Of a stretch of DNA of 64,000 bases, positions 22,859 through 32,759 are shown in pieces. The stretch's first letter is position 1, and each line of letters opens with the position of its first letter. Location of the stretch: NCBI GenBank assembly GCA_003427395.1, contig BFEA01000753.1, forward strand, positions 315,684 through 379,683, in the 5' to 3' direction. Source of the DNA: Chara braunii (Eukaryota; Streptophyta; Charophyceae; Charales; Characeae). The notes under the pieces are model-generated. The model was given only the letters and a program-made list of their open reading frames with translations, did no database searches and was not told the origin of the DNA. The position numbers were made by a program, and so were the translations under genes.

Positions 22859-22925
22859 CTCGGCCAAGTGCGCAAATCGACCTTGGAAAACTCGATATCT
22901 GCTCCCTCCTCCTCGTGAACCTCCT
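22711..22925. repeat. (CT)n / GAGCTCGGCCAA duplication upstream of HSP20
   Basis: Two (CT)n tracts (22711-22740 and about 22809-22855) are each followed by GAGCTCGGCCAA, GTGCGCAAATCGACCT and AAAACTCGATATCTGCTCC. This composite duplication has the same form as the one in the intron at 21.0-21.5 kb. It lies within 300 bp of the HSP20 start and may be 5' leader or promoter. Confidence 0.85.
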
Positions 22926-23544
22926 CGTCTTACTTGCCCGACCACTGCGGACAGCGCAGAGAAAGAAGATGACACCTCTCTCCCTCAAGATCTCACTCGA
23001 CTTCCCGCCTCTGGAATCGCGACCAGTACCCCTCTCTAACGAAGTTCTTCAAATGTCAGATACAGCGTCTCGTCGTCACAACCGAAGTTCGCTTCGCTCA
23101 ACGAAACCGAATCTCGCTCCTCTCAACAAACGCGTCGGGGGTTCGTCGTCACCGTGCGCAACCAGTCAGCACAGCTCCTCCACTCATACCCTACAACTTA
23201 GCAAAACAACCGATACACCGCACTATGTCGACGGAGAAACGACTGCATCGCTTACGCAAGTCGTAGCATTTGTCGTTGCTCCTTTTATACCTACGAGTGG
23301 CGCTCTGGGCGTTAGTACACGGTGAGGACATCATGAAATCGGGAATGGCCTGGATTTTTCGTATTGACTCGCGCTGAGTCAACCAACTGAATATGGCTGT
23401 AATTGACGTCAGATACGTTGACGAGCGGTGCCCGTGTGATGTCCTTCTGGTCAGTAAAGGTAAGCATCCAAGACGACGCGCCACGACTTCAAGCGGAGCG
23501 TCTACTTACACTGACACGAGAACTTTCCGTGCGCGGCGCACTGC

Positions 23545-23670
23545 CAAGTCTCGGGCTGAACGCCTGAATCTGGACGTGTTTGTTGAGAGGTGCAGAAAAT
23601 CGCGATTGATCTGTTTTTCTGCATCTCTGGTTAAACCCCCTCCAGATTCAAACGCTCGATCCAGTCCTCT
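23545..23670. mobile_element. Hairpin-type small element, third copy
   Basis: GAACGCCTGAATCTGGACG and TGCAGAAAATCGCGATTGATC are shared with 3134-3345. The partly complementary arm CTCCAGATTCAAACGCTCGATCC follows. It has the same ending (AGTCCTCTTTG) as the 3.3-kb copy. Confidence 0.7.
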
Positions 23671-23742
23671 TTGCTCTCTGTGCTACCGGTAGTGCTGTCA
23701 TTTCCCCTGCTGTCAGTGTGGCCTGACCGCCTAACGACGCCC

Positions 23743-23756
23743 CTAGAACCTTCTAG
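23743..23756. promoter_or_regulatory. Perfect heat-shock element CTNGAANNTTCNAG
   Basis: CTAGAACCTTCTAG fits the classical heat-shock element consensus at every fixed position. It is palindromic, so orientation is neutral. It lies about 1.1 kb upstream of the HSP20 start codon, further than usual, so a regulatory role is inference. Weaker GAAnnTTC cores occur at 23520-23527 and in the repeats near 24300-24345. Confidence 0.4.
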
Positions 23757-24017
23757 GCGGCCATTTTTTATTATTATTATACGATTTACAGTTTTTACTT
23801 TTACCTTCACCATCGCCCTTTTCCCGCTATTATCGACAGAAAGTCAACTCTTCGAGGTTCCGTACGCCCTTGCTTGGTGAAAAGTGCCGAATGCATCTTC
23901 ACATAGTAGGTGAGCAGTGGGGCGCGAGTGACTGGTAGTTTGCGCGCGCTTGACAATTTGACAATTTTTCACGTTGCGTTGGTGAGCAGCAGCGCGACGC
24001 CTTTTCTACATCTTCGG

Positions 24018-24182
24018 GGGCCAGGTCCCATCAGCAGCATTGAGTTTCCTCAACGTCCGAATCGGGACGTGTTTGTGAAGATGTGCAAAAAATTGCGTTG
24101 AGTTTCCTCAGCCGCACCTCCCCATGAACACGTCCAGATTCAGGCGTTGAGGAAACACACCGCTGCTAGTGGGACCTGGCCC
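24018..24182. mobile_element. Complete hairpin-type small element with long TIRs
   Basis: The element begins GGGCCAGGTCCCATCAGCAG and ends with its imperfect reverse complement CTGCTAGTGGGACCTGGCCC. Inside, TGAGTTTCCTCAACGTCCGA pairs with ATTCAGGCGTTGAGGAAAC. The whole 165 bp can form one hairpin. This is the most complete member of the family at 3.2, 16.5 and 23.6 kb. No ORF. Confidence 0.8.
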
Positions 24183-24291
24183 TTCGCCGCCGCCACGAGC
24201 ACTTGCCGTACCGTTGCTCCGACGGGCAGGACGAGTCCAGAAAACTCCACAGCGTTCGATTCCGTAACGGCGGCCTCGTTAACCTATCAAC

Positions 24292-24500
24292 GAACTCCAG
24301 AGATTCTGGAAGCAAGTAGCTACCAGAGATTCTGGAAGCAGGTAGCTACCAGAAAAAGAGAGACTTGCGCTAGAACATGGAACTGTACACCACCATATTT
24401 TTTGTTTTTTGTGCATGTGGAGAGTAGTGGAGCCAGGCCCAGAGCCCAGAGAGAGGTGCTTCCAGGTACTTCCAGAGATTCTTGGAAGCAGGTTAGCTAC
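24292..24500. repeat. Short repeats AGAGATTCTGGAAGCAxGTAGCTACC
   Basis: Two tandem 26-bp copies (about 24298-24350) and a third at about 24470-24500. Each of the first two contains TTCTGGAA, a TTCnnGAA core. The segment 24370-24440 between them resembles 5043-5130. Confidence 0.8.
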
Positions 24501-24699
24501 CAGAAAAAAAGGAACCGACGGGCCTACAGTAGCCCAGGTGGTACAGCCGTGAGCAGTTGAGACACAGGTGGAACTACCTTAGGGCCAGTCAGCTTGGCAA
24601 TGATGATTTTTTCTTTTTTTCCCCTTCTTCTGTTTTGCTTGGTTATGATATGTGCCGGGGCCGCGGGGCGACATTTTGGAGATGTCCCTGTAATTTGGA

Positions 24700-24876
24700 T
24701 TAAACCACCAGTACTTGGCCCGGCTACCCATGCCGAGCCTGGAATGCCGAAGGGTTTCGTTTTTTTTTTGGCTGGCGCTTCCAGCCATTGTGATCCCGTA
24801 CCCGAAGCCCTAAAGGTGCGGCACATTACCGGGAAAGCGCCGCAGCCGATAGCTGGGCCAAGTACTGGTGGTTTAA
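24700..24876. mobile_element. TTAA-flanked MITE with 22-bp perfect TIR
   Basis: TTAAACCACCAGTACTTGG (continuing CCC) at the left is exactly mirrored at the right end as GGGCCAAGTACTGGTGGTTTAA. The element is 177 bp. If TTAA is the target duplication the TIR starts ACCACCAG; a TA duplication is equally compatible. Interior GGCTGGCGCTTCCAGCCATTG is found inverted in the copy at 63208-63404, and related sequence at 11.5-11.9 and 62.2-62.3 kb. Non-coding. Confidence 0.85.
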
Positions 24877-25181
24877 ATTGTGTCATACCTCTCTGACGGC
24901 CGACATACCCTGTCGTGCCTCTCTGACAAGGAAAGAAGTCTCGGGAAACGCTGGCGTCATTTGGGCCTGAAACATCTTTCATATGCTCCTACCGCTACTG
25001 GTCCCAAACTTTCGGTATAACCCTACCAGATAGGCGTTCAGCACAAGCAGGTAAATTTCTCATATGCCCCTACAGGTACCGTGCATCTTTTCAGCACTGC
25101 CCCTGTGGCCTTTGGTGGCACTCGCGACCTTTCCCGTCGCCCTGGGAGAGGAACTACCGGAACATATCAGAAGTTTGGCGG

Positions 25182-25182
<1 letters not shown>

Positions 25183-25252
<70 letters not shown>

Positions 25253-25365
25253 NNNNNNNNNNNNNNNNNNNNNNNNNNNNNNNNNNNNNNNNNNNNNNNN
25301 NNNNNNNNNNNNNNNNNNNNNNNNNNNNNNNNNNNNNNNNNNNNNNNNNNNNNNNNNNNNNNNNN

Positions 25366-25397
<32 letters not shown>

Positions 25398-25421
25398 CGC
25401 GCACACGTGCGAACACACACA

Positions 25422-25482
<61 letters not shown>
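25183..25482. repeat. (CT)n / gap / (CT)n / (CA)n microsatellite
   Basis: A (TC)n tract (25183-25252), an assembly gap of 113 N (25253-25365), more (CT)n to 25394, then (AC)n (about 25414-25486). The gap is caused by the dinucleotide array. Protein-like RERE, SLSLS or VCVC frames here are artefacts. Confidence 0.95.
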
Positions 25483-25488
<6 letters not shown>

Positions 25489-25861
25489 CTTCGGATGGCA
25501 AGCCAACAAACTCCAAGGCAGGGAGCCCCTCGGCGGCGAACTCGAATTTGGTGGACTCTCGAACGCGAACTCGAATTCGGTGAACTCAAATGCGAACTCC
25601 AAACAGCATACGTTACGAGATCGACTAAAGCAGCATTTTCCGTGGCGGAGCGTCGAAAACCAACCACTTTCAATTCCAATTTCTGTTGCCACTGCTGCAA
25701 GGGCATCACAGAAAGATGCATGCTCTTCATGGGGGCATTTCGTGGAGGGACCAGTGAAACGCGACCAGCGGTTCAGTAAGGGTGTCGTGAAAAGTTGCGC
25801 CTCATGCAAACAGGGGCCTGCAGAAAACTTCACACGCCCCAGGGGCACGACAAGGTAAGTC

Positions 25862-28329
25862 TGTGTCGCCCAACCTCACGCCCAGCGCGACTTCCTGATC
25901 GGAGTGGGATGTGGGCCTGGAAGTCGAAAAAGGGTGTGCCAAGGATTTTTGGGAAAGTGAGGGTGGAGTCCCAGGTCAGAGCTGAGATCTCTTGTGGCAG
26001 GGTTTTTCGGGGGCACGAGTGCAATTTGGCGGAGAGGGCGGACCGCCTCTGATCACAAGGCAGATGGTATGCGCGGGTCGCTCACGGCCGGGCGAGACAT
26101 TGGTTCCGAGGACGACGGTTTGCGGGGAGGTCCCTTCGGGGTGGGTGGGGTTCCGATGAGTCGGGCCGTCGAGAATTGCCACGTGGCGCCGATCGCCGCG
26201 CGTTCGGGTTAGGCCTTCGGAAGTCCGGGGTCCTCAAGTCGCCGCGTCGTCGGCAATTTCCGCAAGGCGTGCTGGGCCAGTATGGGGCTATGGCCTTCCA
26301 CGGAACGACGCTGAGTTGGTGATACCGAAGAAGAAGGCGAAAGGGAGGGAAGCTGGTGGAGATAAGGACAGACCCGGGGTGGGTGAAGTAGTGGGTATGG
26401 TCCTGAGTGGGGAAATCAGAGCACTTGGGGTCGCTAGTGGTGGCGCAGTGAAACTCTCGAGGACACAGTCGGTTCTCGGTTAGGCAGGGGTATCTCTGTC
26501 GGAGGACTTCGTTTACCCACAGGGTGAAGTATTCCGGGTCATATAGCAATGACTTCGAGCTCTCTGAGCCTGTCATTTAATCATCGCAGAGCTATGAGAT
26601 GCCTAAGGGCGGGTCTGAGCTGGTTAGGATCACCGCGTGCGAGCACGTGCAGGCTGCGCGAATCGAGTCGTGCTTATGAGTGTTCGCACAGGATGATTTC
26701 TCCGTGGCAGACTCCGGATAGCCGTTTCCAGTCAGACATTACTTCTGCAGCCGATGGGCTTTTTCGGAGTTGACGAATCGACGCACGGGGGCACGTGTAA
26801 ATGCGCGGATCAGGTCGCGTCCTCGCGCGGCGTTCGCTGGGTCGGACATCCGATTGCCTAATCCTTCCGTAATTTTTTATCATGCAATTTGCAACAACCA
26901 CACATCCTCATCAAAAGACAAACAAAACGAGAACAGGATTACCAATCGCGCAAAATTCCTATCCTACTCACGAGTGCATCAAGAGCAATGAACAAAGGCA
27001 AAGGCAAGGATCCGGTAGAAAGATAAGTAATCAAACATGGCATCCATACATTTATTCATTCAGCAACATACACACAATGCATCTGAGATGGAGATCGCGA
27101 AGACAAGTGTGAGCAAAACCCAAGTCCAAATTCCGAAAAACAAAAAACAGGCAGATCCTTCGGAGCCGAAATCAAAATTTATATACACGAGATAGGAGGG
27201 TGAAAAGATAAAAAAAACAGCAAATCCGCGTCCATCAACCTCAGCTCCCTCTTCCTTTCTCTCTCTCTCTCCGATGCGGACAGTCCGCCGTCACGCACCA
27301 ACCCCCGAAGCCGTCACCCCGCTTAGTCCTCCTCCACCCGTCAGGTTCACCAGCGCCCACAGTCCGTCGTGACTCGCGTCAACCCCACGCGTTTGGCACC
27401 AGCTCGTCGGGTCGCTCGACTCCGAGTCTTCTCTACTCACCTCTTACTTCGCTCGTGTGCCGACCCTCTCTAATCGCGCAACCCCGAGCTTCCAACAGCT
27501 GGTTAAGAGAGCTAACTAATTGCGCAGCCGGAATTTATAGTGTGCATGCTTGCGCGAAGAACATAGAATTACAAGGATTTGGGAAAGAGGATTAGAGAGG
27601 GAGCGCCTGCGTTCTGCATGACCGGGCCGCGGCGTGGGGGACGTAGCCACTCTCCACGCATCGATCCGAGCATGCATTCCGTGGCTACAAAAACGCAGCA
27701 AAAGAAAGAGAAGGAAGGCGGGAAAGACGAAGCGCAAAAAGAAAGATACAGTTACAATGGCGCCAACCCAAAATTACAGTTACACCCTTGATTAAAGGCG
27801 CCGGCTAATCAGAATTCCGTTGCAGCCGCATAAAGCAGCGTGTAAGCAAAAGGCGTCGCGCGGCAAAAGAAAATCCTAATTACAAAATTCCTAACGTTCT
27901 ATTTAATGCGAAAAAGCAAGAAGCACAAGTTCCGGAAGGAAAGTCCGAAATTTCGAGGGCCATCGGGCCTTGACAATATTCAAAAACGAATTCAAAAATA
28001 AAATTTGAAAAGAGCGAAGCAAATTCCCGCACGATGTCCGCGCCCAAAAAGTTCCGAAAACGAACCAAAAAGAAACAATGTCAACATTTACTAATCGCGC
28101 GCTTGGCGGCGCACCAGCCACTAACTGACCAATCAACCGATCGTCTCGAGACTCACCCAGCCCTGGACCCATCCATCCGTAGAGAACGATGAAAAAGACG
28201 AAGAAGCGAGGGTACTGATGCAATTTCCTATCCATCCCAATCTTCCATAATTGGCCCAACCTTCCTAGCTTAGGACCCCTCATTGTAACTGCGCAGAAAG
28301 TCGCGCGCTACAGAAAGAGGTTCGTCACA
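25862..28329 (-). repeat. 3' LTR of the gypsy element
   Basis: 2468 bp, matching 36665-39140 throughout. Relative to the 5' LTR it lacks 9 bp (TATCGGAGC in element orientation) close to its end; the lone LTR at 10079 also lacks them, so they are an insertion in the 5' LTR. The minus-strand TATA box is at 27533-27539 (TATAAAT). Confidence 0.9.
26082..26576 (-). CDS. LTR-leader ORF (intact copy in 3' LTR)
   Basis: A 164-residue ORF starting about 960 bp after the LTR TATA box, in the sense direction of the element. No known domain. The central part has YxxLWVNEVLRQRYP, then FPPF, LLRYHQLSVVPWKA, PYWPSTPC and CxxC, followed by an Arg/Pro-rich tail. It corresponds residue by residue with the ORF at 9192-9668 over about 40 positions. 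The 5' LTR copy (37111-37389) is stopped by a TGG to TGA change at the conserved PW. If translated, it would come from the leader of the genomic RNA. Function unknown. Confidence 0.45.
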   Translation of the reverse strand: MTGSESSKSLLYDPEYFTLWVNEVLRQRYPCLTENRLCPREFHCATTSDPKCSDFPTQDHTHYFTHPGSVLISTSFPPFRLLLRYHQLSVVPWKAIAPYWPSTPCGNCRRRGDLRTPDFRRPNPNARRSAPRGNSRRPDSSEPHPPRRDLPANRRPRNQCLARP

Positions 28330-28560
28330 TATGTGGCGCCTAGGGGATTCCAATATTAGCAAGCTCCTACTTGCTTGTTGACACGTGTCGATCTCTCTAA
28401 TCGATCAACACGCGGAGCTCGTCTTTCTATTCCATGCACCGTTCGAAGGAGTGTGGACGTCGTCCATCGTGGCAACACAGCTCCACTACTAATTCCTCAG
28501 GGAGGGTCATCGGCAATCCAAGAAGAGGATTACACCTGTCGTTGTCATGACGCGTGCCCA

Positions 28561-29064
28561 TCATTCATACATCAGCGAGCGTCGGGGAGGGGAGGGGTGG
28601 CGCGAGGGAGGGTTGATGGGTAGCGGGGGAAGGAAGCTCTCCATTCCGACCACTGTCTCCGGAAGTTCCTGGCGGGGGAATCGGTTGCCCGTGTGGGGGA
28701 GGGACGCGAGGTAGTCAGGATAGAGGGTGGTAAAGGTTCGGAAAAGCGCTGCGCAAAAGTGATCGTGGTTCTCGTATGCGGGGATAGTCCCCATAATCAT
28801 GCAGTATACCTTGATCATGTTGTGGCCTCGCCACACGGCACTAAGGAAAAGTATATGGAGGGAGAAGACGGGGCGGGCACATCGGATGGAAGGGTGGGGA
28901 TGAACAGTGACAGCGAGACGGGTGGTGTAGAAGAAGCCGAAGGTATCGATGGGGAAGGGGTTGTCGGGGAAGGTGACGCGAGTAGAGATCTGGCGGAAGG
29001 AGAGGTGGTCAAGGGGACGGCGGGATAACGACCGGGGACGAAACCCGATGCCCCGCATCGGCAC
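28561..29064 (-). other. Element ORF 3c, unrecognised, next to the 3' LTR
   Basis: A 167-residue minus-strand ORF between pol and the 3' LTR. It contains FFYTTRLAV, then MIKVYCMIMGTIPAYE and LYPDYLASL. There is no clear membrane segment or signal peptide, so an envelope-like protein is not supported. A faint resemblance of FRTFTTLYPDYL...FPRQE to YFTLWVNEVLRQRYP...CPREF in the LTR ORF is possible but unproven. Confidence 0.4.
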
Positions 29065-29269
29065 GTGGACGAGTTGGTGGGCGGTCGGAGGCGGAGGGGG
29101 AGGGGGATCGGCTTCGTCGCCGTCACGCTGGTGCGGCCGAAGTCTCGGCAGCTATCTCTCCATCCTCGGGCTTAGGTGGTTCTGGATCCCGGGCCAGATC
29201 GTCGGCGAGCGGCTGGCCGGCTGCACTGGCGAACTCTAACTGTGTCTTCTCGGCCGCGATTTCTTCCCT

Positions 29270-29587
29270 CTACTGCGCCCGGGCCTGCGCCTGAGCCTCG
29301 TCGCGCACTTCCTCCTCGAATCCTTCCCACTCCAATTCTTCCAGCTCCTCCTTATCTTCTTCTTCTTCTTCGTCGTCTTGCTTTTCTTCCTCCTCCTCTT
29401 CACTTTGCTCCCCTTGGTTGTGCTCACTGTAACTCCCTTCTTCGGGAGTTTCTTCCTCATCGGCCTCTTCTTCGACCTCTTCTTCTTCTTTCGAGCTTTC
29501 TTCTTCCGCTTCAATCTCTACCTCCTCATTCTCGGAAGCCGTCCGATCTTGGAAGAAGGCGAGGTCGACTATCTTGTGCGGGTCCAA
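29270..29587 (-). other. Element ORF 3b, extremely acidic
   Basis: 105 residues beginning MDPHKIVDLAFFQDRTASEN and continuing almost entirely as Glu/Asp/Lys. The non-repetitive head looks like real coding sequence; the acidic tail is low complexity. Adjacent ORFs in other frames suggest one longer frame broken by indels. Confidence 0.4.
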
Positions 29588-29717
29588 ATAACCGCGCTGT
29601 GATTAAGGGTTGCAGCCGCTTCCTGGTTCCTCTAAGCACGCCGACCACTGAAGATATGACGCCAAGGTCCGCGTGAGAACGTGCGGGACCGGTCTGTCGT
29701 CGCTCTGCGAGACGATC

Positions 29718-30442
29718 TCAAAGGGGGAGATCGTCGGCCAGCTGCGCAAGGGGGGCCGTTAACTCTTCTATGATCGGTTGGCGATGATCGGGTCGCACCG
29801 ATCCGAAGAGGAGTCCGAGCAGATCGCCTTCCACTCCCGTTCGCCTCGCCTGGATAATAAGCAGCTCGAGGTACTCGGCCCACTGGCGGTGATCTTCGTG
29901 CCGCGTCCACGTGACCCTTACTCCGACCAGACACATCGACAACTCTACGAAGTGTTCTCGCCAACGCCTCCACTGCTGGGGATCGAGGAGGGGGACAGCG
30001 AGGGATTCCAGACAAAACGAAAGGTGCGGATGGACTCCGGATTGCCAGAAAGTGGGAAAGAAGGAGGGGAGGTCGAAGGTGGAGATCGGGGATGGGTTCA
30101 TTTAGGACGGGGGAAGGGGATGAGTTCCGGGAGCACCACCGCCGGATCGTGCTGGAAGGTTCGGATCCCGTCGAGATCGACGTCGTCCGTGGGAAAAAGG
30201 TTATCTCCGTGGGGCATGAGCCAACGATTCCACTTCGCCACCAACTGCTGCGCCCAGAGTCGGAGCGACGTCTTGATGGTTGTATGCCGCAGCGGGCTGA
30301 TGCTACTGATGTCGCCACTGAAGGCGAACACCGTAGACACGTGGCTGATTCCGGGAGCCGACCGCCGATGAACTGCTACGGCCTTCGCCAACACAACCAC
30401 CCAGGAACTGCCTGCAAAGCGAAATTCAGCGGCTGCGTACAC
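29718..30442 (-). other. Element ORF 3a, unrecognised, after the integrase region
   Basis: Two overlapping minus-strand ORFs (30442-30098 and 30101-29718) in different frames read as one plausible protein. The first has LWAQQLVAKWNRWLMP and VDLDGIRTFQHDP; the second FDLPSFFPTFWQSG, QQWRRWREHFVELSMCL and RQWAEYLELLIIQARRTGVE. The Trp-rich helical character and lack of low complexity suggest an expressed accessory domain of the element. I recognise no family. Confidence 0.4.
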
Positions 30443-30576
30443 TCCTCAAGTACAGAAGAATTGCGCAAGTCGCCGAAGGTCCGGATTGAGCCGCAGATGG
30501 TGAACTTGTCGGATCTCCGAGATGTGAGACCGCAGCACCAGCAGGGGATCGCCGAGAGCTCACTCTGTAAGAAAAC

Positions 30577-30975
30577 TCATGGCGATGGCGATGAGGACGG
30601 AGTACCGGAAGGAGAACGAGAAGGAGACGCAGAGACAGGCGATAAGCAGTCATCATCCTCTTCCGCAGCGGAGGAGGAATCGGATGAAGGCGAAGATGGG
30701 GAAGGGGGAAGGGGACGAAGGTAGGACACGTGGCGGATGATCGGTCGAGCCAATCGGCTGCCGGAGACCTCAAGCACAAGCCGCACAGTGTTCACGCCGT
30801 TGGGTTCGAGCTCAATCACACGGAATCGCCCGAAGAATCGTGGCGCTAGCTTGCCCTGCCGAGCACATTTCCTCACCTGCACGATGTCCCCTAATTTGTA
30901 CTGGGGCCGTGGACCTGCATTCCCGCTCCGGGCCTCGTAGCTTCGGACCTGCCGGCCATGGGCCAACTCCGTCAT
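30577..30975 (-). pseudogene. Integrase C-terminal GPY/F-type domain
   Basis: Contains RPQYKLGDIVQVRK, KLAPRFFGRFRVIE and VRHVSYLRP-like sequence (RHVSYLRPL), the usual end of a gypsy integrase, where (G/A)PRFxGPFxV is typical. It is in the same frame as the integrase core ORF at 31210-31812 but separated by stops. The tail is Ser/Pro/Asp-rich low complexity. Confidence 0.8.
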
Positions 30976-31209
30976 TTTCTAGCATTTTCAGGCTAGCCTG
31001 GGGAGGGACCGTTCCATTAACTCTAAGTGTCGCTTGACCTTGTCTCGCGCTGTGGCCCTTGTGGGCCGGCGGTTAAGCGTTGATTCGTCAGGGAGGCTTG
31101 GTATCGGAACGCACGTGACGTTATTAGTCCTTAATTAGAAGGGGCTCAGGCCCGTCGATTCATGGGGCGTTCCGCGATGGACCGCTAGGATGTGGTCGAC
31201 GATATCGGG

Positions 31210-31812
31210 CTAGGGCCTCGGATCCCGTGCCGCAATGTTTCGTCGCAGTGCTGTCTTTATCACCCTGTTGGCGTTTTCTACCAGCCCATTGGATTGTGAC
31301 ATATGGGGCGCGGTGTTCCGCACAGCGACACCGTGTATGACCAGGTTCCTTAATACTTCCCCTCTGAATTCTGCCCCGTTATCGGTCAAGATCTCTTCTG
31401 TATCCTGGTGCATCCCGAGAAAACGGTTAACATACCACGCGATTTTGTCGCGTGCGACACGGTAGGCCTCGATCCATTTCAAAAAATGATCGACAAATAC
31501 CAATAGGACTGAATACTCACAGCTATTAGGACCGGAAGGTACCACAATATCGGTGGTATCCATACTCACCCTCTGGAACGACCGCTCAACTACCGTTGGA
31601 ACTATCGATCTTGGCGGTTGGATCGGCGCCTTGTCAACAACGCAGACTTGACAGTTTGTGACGATGGATTTCACATTATCCGGAATATTGGACCAATACC
31701 ACTCACTTTTGTCGATTGCTGACTCTGTAATCCATACGGCAAAATGGGCTGTCGTTTCCTCATGTGCTGTCTTCACCCTGTCGTACCTCATGAACGGATG
31801 CGGTACAACCAT
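31210..31812 (-). pseudogene. Integrase catalytic core fragment
   Basis: Shows the CQVC end of the HHCC zinc finger, the first Asp in SMDTTDIV, the second in LTDNGAEF and the Glu in SNGLVENANRVI, i.e. all three DDE positions. The upstream His pair of the zinc finger is not in this ORF, and stops separate it from the RNase H part and from the GPY/F domain. Confidence 0.88.
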
Positions 31813-32285
31813 CCAAATCCCACTGCCGTCCGTTTTCCATTTTTCTAACCTACCCTCTATCCATCGATAATCCCGAGCCCTTTCGTTAGCCCTCCTTCAA
31901 TCTTCCTTGGTGAAATCCTGGAGGGGGTTACCAACTAAGGTGGCAATCAAAGCGATGTCGGTCCATACTTCGGCCCTTCGAAATTCCCGGGTCTCCTTCT
32001 GACGTGGCATCCAGAAAGCAAGCCTCGGTCGGGATCTTGTCAACCCGACACAAGGGGCATAACCATGGTTTACTGTCATTTCAGTATTGGATGCACGAGC
32101 CATGGGCTCGTGCGATATACTGTCGGAAGTCTATACATTCCGCATACCTCTCCCCGTTAGGACACATGGAGACAGAGTATACGCGAGAAATTGCTTCGCA
32201 AAAATAACAAAATTTATCACTAACAGGCAGAGAGAGAATAGACAAATAAGAGATGGGAGAAAGAGGAGTAGTGTGGTTACCTCCG

Positions 32286-32678
32286 TCATCCATTGCCACC
32301 GGTCTGCTTCTTGCCACGTGGGAGAACTGCCACTTGTCCGTACTTAGGCCCGTTTGCCGGTTCTGACTCCTTCCACGGAGTGATTTCCTCGCCCTTCGGT
32401 ACTTTAGTGGGCCGATGCAGACGTGTCAGTCCGTCTGCGTTGCCGTGCCTCTCTGTCTTCTGGTGGATGATATCCAAGTCGTACTCATGTAGCCGTACCG
32501 CCCAACGTCCAATCCTGCCAGTGTAATTAGTGAGCTTCTTCAAAGCCAGCAAGGGCTCGTGATCCGTTACGAGGCAGAACTTCTGCCCATAGAGATACGG
32601 ATGGAAGTGCTGGATTCCCCAGACTACTGCATAGCATTCGCCTTGGGGTGCTGAGTCATTCCTCCGTTCGTCAGCCAC
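32286..32678 (-). pseudogene. RNase H domain fragment
   Basis: Reads ECYAVVWGIQHFHPYLYGQKF then VTDHEPLLALKK and GRIGRWAVRLHEYDLDI, the characteristic gypsy RNase H with the catalytic Glu (GECYA) and Asp (TDHEPL). It is in the same frame as the RT ORF and is separated from it by an in-frame stop near 32760. Confidence 0.88.
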
Positions 32679-32759
32679 CGTTCGCGACGCGTACTTGATG
32701 ACATGTTCGCGACCATCGGTCCTCTTCTGCGCTAGAATAGCGGAAATAGCTTCCGGTTG

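Noticed and set aside
22100-22975. 291-codon minus ORF as a single protein starting at 22975
   Set aside because: The first 110 codons are (GA)n-encoded RE repeats and promoter-side sequence. ATG 22636 with ACCATGG and the phase-matched splice to 20002 explain the frame better, and its C-terminal end lies in the intron.
25060-25858. Long ORFs (up to 264 codons) on both strands through 25.06-25.86 kb
   Set aside because: They read RERE, SLSL, VCVC or HTHT from dinucleotide repeats and pass through 113 N; no coding content.
28561-29064. Envelope gene of an errantivirus-like element
   Set aside because: No signal peptide, no convincing membrane anchor and no cleavage motif; composition is not glycoprotein-like.
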